From contig NZ_PYBW01000070.1 in the NCBI RefSeq assembly GCF_003205575.1, positions 61,044 to 125,043 on the forward strand: DNA of 64,000 bases, written 5' to 3'. Below the pieces are notes generated by a model, which saw nothing but the letters and a program-made list of their open reading frames with translations, did not search any database and was not told the DNA's origin. The DNA comes from Streptomyces tateyamensis. GTDB lineage: Bacteria > Actinomycetota > Actinomycetes > Streptomycetales > Streptomycetaceae. This document shows, piece after piece, positions 58,277-64,000 of this stretch (its first letter is position 1; the number at the start of each line of letters is the position of its first letter). The position numbers were made by a program, and so were the translations under genes.

Positions 58277-59481
58277 CAGGCGGCCGGCAGGGTCAGCGGG
58301 CTGCGGGTGAGCAGGCCGCGGCGCCACTCGATGGCGGCCGGGTCGACGGTGAGCCGCAGCCCGGGCAGCCGCCGGGCCAGCCGGTGCAGGGCCAGCTCCA
58401 GCTCCATCCGGGCCAGCCAGGCGCCCAGGCAGTGGTGCGGGCCCGCGCCGAAGGTCAGGTGCGGGGTGGAGGGCGGCTCGAACAGGTCGGCCCGCCAGTC
58501 GGGCCCGTAGACCCCCTCGTCGTGGTTGGCGCCGAAGGTGTCGGCCGCCACCACGCTGCCGGCCGGGATCAGCACCCCGCCGATCTCCACGTCCGCCACC
58601 GCCCGGCGCAGCTGGCCCGGCAGCACCTCGCGGTCGCCCAGCGGAACGGCCCGCAGCAGCTGCTCGGCGGCGATGCCCGCCTGCTCCTCGCTGCCGGCCA
58701 GCAGGGCCCAGGAGTCGCGGCCCTCGCCGAGCAGGTAGACCAGCGCGTTGCCGAGCGAGGTCATGGTGGTCTCGTGGCCGCCGACCACCAGGCCGATGGT
58801 GAGCATGACCAGCTGGTACTCCGTCATCGAGCCGTCCTGGTCGGCGGCCTGGACCAGCGAGCTGATCAGGTCGTCGCCCGGCTCCGCCCGGCGCTTGGCG
58901 ACCAGCGCGGCGCCGAAGGCGCCGAAGTCCTGCATCGCCTCCTGGACCTGCTGGGGCGTGTAGGCGGAGGTGGCCAGCGCGTGGTCGCTCCAGTAGGCCA
59001 GCCGCTTGAGGTCGAGGTTGTCCAGGCCCATCAGCCGGCAGATCACCGCGACCGGCAGCGGGCGGGTGAAGGCCGCGACCAGGTCCACCGGGTGCTCGGC
59101 GTCGGTCAGCTGGTTGAGCAGGTCCTCGACCACCGAGGCGACCCAGGGCCGCCAGCGGGCGATGGCGCGCGGAGTGAAGGCGCGCTGCACGGTGCGGCGC
59201 AGCCGCTGGTGCTCGGGGCCGTCCAGGTTGAGCAGGGCCTCGGGGTCGTCGAGCAGGTTGGGGTAGGGCGTGACGGCGGGAGCGTCGGGGGCGAAGAGCG
59301 AGGCGCGGTTGAGCCGCGGGTCGGTCAGCACCTGGCGGACGTCGGCGTGGCGGCGGACCAGCCACACGGGGGTGCCGGTGCGCAGCGTGGTGAGGATCGG
59401 CGGACCGGCGGGCAGGGCTTGGGCGCAGTGCAGCGGCATGAGCGGCTCGGCGGCCTGCGTGTCGCTGTGGTCGAGGGTCAC
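58273..59481 (-). CDS. Cytochrome P450 with Gln in place of the ExxR Glu
   Basis: A 402-residue soluble P450 monooxygenase. The heme ligand is Cys351 in FGAGPHHCLG and the I-helix oxygen motif is GGHETT (234-239). The K-helix, normally EELLR, reads EQLLR at 273-277, so the Glu of the near-universal ExxR pair is Gln274. Loss of ExxR is known in the streptomycete CYP157 family. The substrate is unknown. It is translationally coupled to the ferredoxin downstream. Confidence 0.92.
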   Translation of the reverse strand: MTLDHSDTQAAEPLMPLHCAQALPAGPPILTTLRTGTPVWLVRRHADVRQVLTDPRLNRASLFAPDAPAVTPYPNLLDDPEALLNLDGPEHQRLRRTVQRAFTPRAIARWRPWVASVVEDLLNQLTDAEHPVDLVAAFTRPLPVAVICRLMGLDNLDLKRLAYWSDHALATSAYTPQQVQEAMQDFGAFGAALVAKRRAEPGDDLISSLVQAADQDGSMTEYQLVMLTIGLVVGGHETTMTSLGNALVYLLGEGRDSWALLAGSEEQAGIAAEQLLRAVPLGDREVLPGQLRRAVADVEIGGVLIPAGSVVAADTFGANHDEGVYGPDWRADLFEPPSTPHLTFGAGPHHCLGAWLARMELELALHRLARRLPGLRLTVDPAAIEWRRGLLTRSPLTLPAAW

Positions 59482-59599
59482 GGTGCCTCCTGGCGATTGG
59501 CCTTGAAGGTGACGTTAAGGGGCAGTTCCGTGACGAACCAGGGGGCGCATTCGGGCAGTTGGGGGCGCGCGCGATCGGCGGCCGCGCGCTGGTGGGGCG

Positions 59600-60523
59600 T
59601 CAGCGGCGCGAGGCGGCGACCGTCTCCCGCAGCGCGGCGGGCAGGTCGCCGTGCGAGCCGGGCTCCAGGAAGAGCCGGCTGCACAGCAGCGGGGCCAGCT
59701 GCCGCGGGTCCAGGCCGCCCTCCAGGCCGCGCAACCGGTGGGTGAGCCCGGCGGCGCGCAGCGCCGCGCCGAGCAGGCCCGGCGCGAGCCGGTGCACCCG
59801 GACCGGGCCGGAGCGCCCGGCCGCCGTCGCGAAGGCGGTGAGCAGCTGGTCCCAGGTCAGATTGGCGTCCGCGACCGGGAGATCGGTGCCCAGGCCCTGC
59901 TCCAGTGCCGCCACCGTCAGCTCGGCCACCGACCGGGCGGTGACCACCGCGGTGCCGCCGGGCGGGGCCAGCAGCGGCAGCCGGGAGCCCAGCCACGGCG
60001 CCGCCGGGGCCCAGAGCGGCCGGCGCCCCGGGGCGGACCCGAAGACGAACGGGATCTCCAGCACCGCGACCGGCAGTTCGGGCCCCGCGGCCAGGCGGGC
60101 CTCGGCGGCCTGGGCCAGCCGGCTGCGCACGTACGGGTGGTGCTCGGCCAGGCACAGTTCGGGGCGCAGGCGGTGCAGGGCGGTGAAGTAGGAGCCGTGC
60201 AGCACGGCGTGCTCGACGCCGACCCGGCGGGCGGCTGCCAGCATTCGGCGCACCGGTTCGACGTTGGCCTGGTGGAAGTACGGCTCGGCCGGGCGGCGCG
60301 GGACCGTGCGGTCGTCCGCGCCGGCGGCGAAGACCACGCCCTGGTGGCCCGTCAGCAGCTCGGCCCACTCGTCCTCGGTGAGCCGTTGGGCGTCACCGAG
60401 GACGAGGTCCGTGCCGGGGCGCGGCGAGCGGGCGAGCAGGCTGGGCCGGTGCCCGCGCTCGCGCAGCCGGGCCACCACGTGGTGACCGAGGAACCCCGTA
60501 CCGCCGACCACCAGTACCCGCAT
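59600..60523 (-). CDS. NAD-dependent epimerase/dehydratase-like protein
   Basis: A 307-residue extended-SDR protein. The N-terminal cofactor motif is VVGGTGFLGHHV (5-16). The catalytic YxxxK position reads YVRSR, so Lys is replaced by Arg, and the enzyme may bind nucleotide without the usual chemistry. The C-terminal part has no recognisable substrate domain. ATG 60523 is used. It lies ten bases downstream of the metG start region on the opposite side of the operon order, i.e. just after metG's stop at 60534, so it is probably co-transcribed with metG. Confidence 0.82.
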   Translation of the reverse strand: MRVLVVGGTGFLGHHVVARLRERGHRPSLLARSPRPGTDLVLGDAQRLTEDEWAELLTGHQGVVFAAGADDRTVPRRPAEPYFHQANVEPVRRMLAAARRVGVEHAVLHGSYFTALHRLRPELCLAEHHPYVRSRLAQAAEARLAAGPELPVAVLEIPFVFGSAPGRRPLWAPAAPWLGSRLPLLAPPGGTAVVTARSVAELTVAALEQGLGTDLPVADANLTWDQLLTAFATAAGRSGPVRVHRLAPGLLGAALRAAGLTHRLRGLEGGLDPRQLAPLLCSRLFLEPGSHGDLPAALRETVAASRR

Positions 60524-60533
60524 GCGGCTGAGG

Positions 60534-62243
60534 TTACTGGGCGCCGAACCGCTCGCGCCAGGCCGCCAGGTCGTCCTCGGTGATCTTGGCGAAGAGGACC
60601 GGGGGGACGGTGAAGGAGGTGCCGGCCGCGACGAAGTCGAGCGCGGTGGCCTGCTCCTCGCTCACCCAGCCCGGCTCGCCGGCCTCGGAGGAGGCGAAGA
60701 CCGCGCGCATCGCGGCGCTGGTGGCCGGGATGAACGGCGCCGACAGCACCCCGTACAGGTGGATCAGCTGCATCGCGGTGCGCAGCGTCAGCGCGGCGCC
60801 CGCCTCGTCGGTCTTGATCTGCAGCCAGGGGGCCTTGGTCTCCAGGTAGACGTTGCCCGCGCTCCACAGCGCGCGCAGTGCCTGCGCCGCCTTGCGGAAC
60901 TGCAGACTGTCCAGCTGCGCCTGGTACTCGGCGATCAGCGCGGCCACCTCGGTGCCCAGCGCCGCCTCCGCCTCGCCCGGCTCGGCGCCGGCCGGCACCG
61001 TGTCGCCGAAGCGCTTGAGCGAGAAGGAGAGCACCCGGTTGACGAAGTTGCCCAGGGTGTCGGCCAGGTCCTTGTTGACCGTGGTGGCGAACAGCTCCCA
61101 GCTGAAGCTGGTGTCGTCCGACTCCGGGGCGTTGGCCATCAGGAAGTAGCGCCAGTAGTCGGCGGGCAGCAGCTCCAGCGCGGCGTCGGTGAAGATGCCG
61201 TGCTTCTGGCTGGTGGAGAACTTGCCGCCGTAGTAGTTCAGCCAGTTGAAGGCCTTGACGTAGTCGACCTTCTTCCACGGCGCCCGGGTGCCCAGCTGGG
61301 TGGCCGGGAACATCACGGTGTGGAAGGGGACGTTGTCCTTGGCCATGAACTCGGTGTAGCGCACGTCGGTGGCCTCGTACCACCAGGACTTCCAGTCCCG
61401 CCGGGCCGGGTCGGCGTCCGACCACTCCTTGGTGGCGCCGATGTACTCGATCGGCGCGTCGAACCAGACGTAGAAGACCTTGCCCTGCGCGGCCAGCTCC
61501 GGCCAGACGTCGGCCGGGACCGGCACGCCCCAGTCCAGGTCGCGGGTGATGGCGCGGTCGTTGAGGCCCTCGGTCAGCCACTTGCGGGCGATCGAGGAGG
61601 CCAGGGTCGGCCAGTCCTTGCCGTGCTCCTCGATCCAGGCCTCGACCTCGTCGGCCAGCTTGGACTGGAGCAGGAACAGGTGGGTGGTCTCGCGGACCTC
61701 CAGCTCGGTGGAGCCGCTGACCGCCGAGCGCGGGTTGATCAGGTCGGTCGGGTCCAGCAGGCGGGTGCAGTTCTCGCACTGGTCGCCGCGGGCCTTGTCG
61801 TAGCCGCAGTGCGGGCAGGTGCCCTCGATGTAGCGGTCGGGCAGGAAGCGCCCGTCCGCGACCGAGTAGACCTGGCGGATCGCCCGCTCCTCGATGAAGC
61901 CGTTGGCCTTCAGCTCGCGGGCGAACTCCTGGGTGATCTCCCGGTTCTGCTGGGAGGAGGAGCGGCCGAAGTAGTCGAAGGAGAGCGCGAAGCCGTCGTA
62001 GATCGCCTTCTGCGCGTCGTGCTGCTCGGCGCAGAACTGCTCGACCGACTGGCCGGCGGCCTTGGCGGCCAGCTCGGCCGGGGTGCCGTGCTCGTCGGTG
62101 GCGCAGATGTACAGCACCTCGTGCCCGCGCTGGCGCAGGTAACGGGAGTAGACGTCCGCCGGGAGCATGGACCCGACCATGTTCCCCAGGTGCTTGATCC
62201 CGTTGATGTACGGAAGCGCGCTGGTGATCAGGTGTCGAGCCAT
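60534..62243 (-). CDS. metG: Methionyl-tRNA synthetase
   Basis: A 569-residue class I synthetase that charges tRNA-Met. The HIGH-type motif is NGIKHLGN (residues 14-21), the zinc knuckle is CPHCGYDKARGDQCENC (about 143-159), and the KMSKS motif is the variant KFSTS (about 345). The anticodon-binding helical domain follows, without the C-terminal dimerisation domain found in enterobacteria. ATG 62243 follows GGGAG. It is the first gene of a short operon with the epimerase-like gene. Confidence 0.95.
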   Translation of the reverse strand: MARHLITSALPYINGIKHLGNMVGSMLPADVYSRYLRQRGHEVLYICATDEHGTPAELAAKAAGQSVEQFCAEQHDAQKAIYDGFALSFDYFGRSSSQQNREITQEFARELKANGFIEERAIRQVYSVADGRFLPDRYIEGTCPHCGYDKARGDQCENCTRLLDPTDLINPRSAVSGSTELEVRETTHLFLLQSKLADEVEAWIEEHGKDWPTLASSIARKWLTEGLNDRAITRDLDWGVPVPADVWPELAAQGKVFYVWFDAPIEYIGATKEWSDADPARRDWKSWWYEATDVRYTEFMAKDNVPFHTVMFPATQLGTRAPWKKVDYVKAFNWLNYYGGKFSTSQKHGIFTDAALELLPADYWRYFLMANAPESDDTSFSWELFATTVNKDLADTLGNFVNRVLSFSLKRFGDTVPAGAEPGEAEAALGTEVAALIAEYQAQLDSLQFRKAAQALRALWSAGNVYLETKAPWLQIKTDEAGAALTLRTAMQLIHLYGVLSAPFIPATSAAMRAVFASSEAGEPGWVSEEQATALDFVAAGTSFTVPPVLFAKITEDDLAAWRERFGAQ

Positions 62244-62390
62244 CCGGGAGAGCTCCCATTCCTAGAAGTGGCGCGCGCCGGGTGCGGGCACCGGGCGGGC
62301 GGGTCGGCGGTGATCGCCGGGAGAATGCGCTCCATTCTATCGGCCGTCACCGCCGCGCCCGTACCGGATAACCGGCGGCGGCGCCGCAGC

Positions 62391-64000
62391 TCAGGGCTGG
62401 GGGACGGCGGGCGGGGTGGTGCCGCTCCAGATGTAGATCGGCTTGCCGGAGGACCCGTGGGCCGGGTTGACCTCCATGCACTGGTTCGCGTCGTCCTGGG
62501 CGTTCTGCGCGACGGCGCTGGTGGGCAGCGCGGTGGGCACCGGGGCCTGCGGCTTGCCGGTGCTGCCGGCGCCGGCCACCGGGAAGCCGGTGCCGGAGGT
62601 CCAGTCGGTGCCGACCACCAGGGTCAGGTGGGTGGTGGCGGTGTCGGACGCGGACAGGGCTGCGTCCGGCAGCCCGAGCGCGCCGGCCAGCTCCTTGGCC
62701 TCGGCCTGCTTGCCGGTCGGGTAGAGCAGCTTGGTCGGCGACTTGGGCACCGCGCTGGTGTCGCGCTGCGCCCTGGTCCAGCCCTGCTGCACCAGGGCCT
62801 CGGCCAGTGCGGTGGAGCGGCCGGCGGCGCCGCTGGCGTTCTGCACGTCGACCCGGACCGTGGACCGGTCGGCCGCGGCGGGCGCGCTGCTCGGGGCGGC
62901 CGGTGCGCTGCTCGCGGTACTGGCACTGGCGCTGGGGGAGGCGGGGTCGGCGGGGGTGCCGGGCGCGGTGCCGTTGCGGTCCAGCGGCACGTCGGCGGCG
63001 ATCATCTGGAACAGCTTGTACGAGTCGGGGGTCGGTTCCACCAGCTGGGCCCCGGAGTTGCGCGGGTCCGGCTGGTAGCTGAACGGCATGGTCACCGTGG
63101 TGATCCGGTTGGTCGGCACCTTGTTGACCTCCAGTGCCAGCGAGCTGAGCGCCTGCACCGTGCCGATCCCGGTGTCCACCTGGAGCGCCTTGCTGGCGGC
63201 CACCGCGAGGTCGTTGAGCTTGAGCGGATTGGCCAGGGTGTTGGCCGACTTCAGCTGGCGGATCATCGAGTTGAGGTAGAGGTGCTGGGCGTGGGTGCGG
63301 CCGATGTCGCTGCCGTCCTCCCAGGCGTGCCGGGTGCGCAGCCACTCCAGCGCCTGCTCGCCCTTGATCGAGTGGGTACCGGCCGGCAGCACCAGGTGCG
63401 AGCCGATCTCGTGCCGGACGCCGGCGTCGTACTCGACCTGGTAGTCCATCACGTTCTGCTTGGTGCACACGTCCACGCCGCCGACCGCGTCGGCCATGCT
63501 GACCACGCCGGCGAAGTCGATCATCATGTAGTGGTCGATGTGGATCTTGGTGAGCAGCTCCCAGGTGTTCACCACACAGCCCGGGTCACCGACGTTGAGG
63601 CTGTCGGTGATGATGTCCTTGCGGGCCTTGTACACCTTCTTGGTGGTGGAGTTGGTGCAGTCCGGGATCTGCGCCTGGGTGTCGCGCGGGATGCTCAGCA
63701 CCGAGGCGTTGGTGCGGTCCGCGGAGATGTGCAGCAGCTGCTCCACGTCCGCGTGCGGGTCGCCGCTGTCGCAGGCGCCGCCGAGCCTGCAGTCCTCCGG
63801 CTTGTCGCGGGAGTCGGAGCCGAGCAGCAGGATGTTGATCGGCCGCTGGCCGGCCGAGTTCGGCGTGGGCGGCGGGACCAGTGCGGAGCCGCCGTTGTTC
63901 AGGTCGCCGGTCTTGAAGTTGGAGTTGATGTACTGCAGGTAGGCGTAGCCGCAGCCGGCCACCAGCACCAGGGTCAGGCCGGTGCCGCCGGCCGCGATCT
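62391..64000 (-). CDS. LCP-family protein with LytR_C domain (partial)
   Basis: At least 536 residues of a second LytR-CpsA-Psr glycopolymer ligase; the start lies beyond the right edge. The visible part begins in a membrane helix (GTGLTLVLVAGCGYAYL). The LCP domain shows ILLLGSDSRD, SIPRDTQAQ and EWLRTRHAW with the pyrophosphate-binding Asp/Arg residues. Two cysteines (CRLGGAC) form an insert. After a Ser/Ala/Pro linker, a LytR_C domain (VRVDVQNASGAAGRST, about 150 residues before the end) completes the protein. Confidence 0.92.
   Translation of the reverse strand, partial: IAAGGTGLTLVLVAGCGYAYLQYINSNFKTGDLNNGGSALVPPPTPNSAGQRPINILLLGSDSRDKPEDCRLGGACDSGDPHADVEQLLHISADRTNASVLSIPRDTQAQIPDCTNSTTKKVYKARKDIITDSLNVGDPGCVVNTWELLTKIHIDHYMMIDFAGVVSMADAVGGVDVCTKQNVMDYQVEYDAGVRHEIGSHLVLPAGTHSIKGEQALEWLRTRHAWEDGSDIGRTHAQHLYLNSMIRQLKSANTLANPLKLNDLAVAASKALQVDTGIGTVQALSSLALEVNKVPTNRITTVTMPFSYQPDPRNSGAQLVEPTPDSYKLFQMIAADVPLDRNGTAPGTPADPASPSASASTASSAPAAPSSAPAAADRSTVRVDVQNASGAAGRSTALAEALVQQGWTRAQRDTSAVPKSPTKLLYPTGKQAEAKELAGALGLPDAALSASDTATTHLTLVVGTDWTSGTGFPVAGAGSTGKPQAPVPTALPTSAVAQNAQDDANQCMEVNPAHGSSGKPIYIWSGTTPPAVPQP

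Noticed and set aside
1..64000. CRISPR array
   Set aside because: Short tandem repeats at 28448, 29521 and 38795 lack spacers and regular long repeats, and no cas gene is present.

Overview
The window is high-GC actinomycete chromosome. GTG starts, many leaderless genes with a TAnnnT -10 box, twin-arginine and lipobox secretion signals, and the block sseB - DUF1844 - infC - rpmI - rplT - spoU methylase - sensor kinase - pheS - pheT all point to Streptomycetaceae (Streptomyces, Kitasatospora or a close relative). I read 58 protein genes, two of them cut by the window edges, plus one short leader ORF. I found no intact insertion sequence, prophage or CRISPR array.

0-8.3 kb is mixed accessory sequence: a thiol peroxidase (cut at the left edge), an AhpD-like protein behind a Crp-like site, an acyltransferase-3 membrane protein, an odd secretable-looking protein that starts with a Ser/Thr-kinase P-loop but lacks the rest of the kinase, an AHL-lactonase-like hydrolase, three uncharacterised genes and an M24 aminopeptidase. 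8.4-14.1 kb is one tightly overlapped oligopeptide ABC transporter operon (binding protein, two permeases, two ATPases). 14.3-27.4 kb holds a GH36 alpha-galactosidase behind a perfect 16-bp inverted repeat, a divergent pair (S9 peptidase and class V aminotransferase) whose leaderless start codons flank one symmetrical -10 element, a roadblock-like protein, a HelY-type RNA helicase, a secreted sphingomyelinase-like enzyme, an orphan type II thioesterase, an LCP cell-wall ligase and an AraC-type regulator.

27.5-31.3 kb is a cluster of three secreted proteins (CHAP amidase with an I36 domain, an M15-like peptidase, a small cysteine-rich protein) followed by a gene-poor, less GC-rich stretch. 31.3-38.8 kb carries a 5'-3' exonuclease with a PhzF homologue, a zinc CDF transporter, a DUF2510 protein, an amino-acid deaminase/aldolase with a BNR-repeat protein, and SseB.

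38.8-47.1 kb is the conserved translation block. The infC leader is notable: a leaderless 43-codon ORF runs up to an intrinsic terminator, and infC itself starts with ATC. After it come a GH46 chitosanase with a near-perfect 19-bp operator and an unrecognised conserved gene.

Immediately after that gene (48.9-49.2 kb) lie two tandem structures that fold as circularly permuted tRNAs: T-arm, acceptor stem closed by a short loop, D-arm, with complementary 5' and 3' flanks extending the anticodon stem. They could be permuted tRNA genes or Y-RNA-type tRNA mimics, and they are the strongest candidate for something new here.

49.3-64 kb is mostly minus-strand: aminopeptidase N, 3-hydroxybutyryl-CoA dehydrogenase, an SDR, a NodB-like lipoprotein, a GH13 alpha-glucosidase, an alpha/beta-hydrolase lipoprotein, a class F sortase lacking its catalytic His, a P450-ferredoxin pair lacking the usual ExxR Glu, an epimerase-like protein, methionyl-tRNA synthetase and an LCP protein cut by the right edge.
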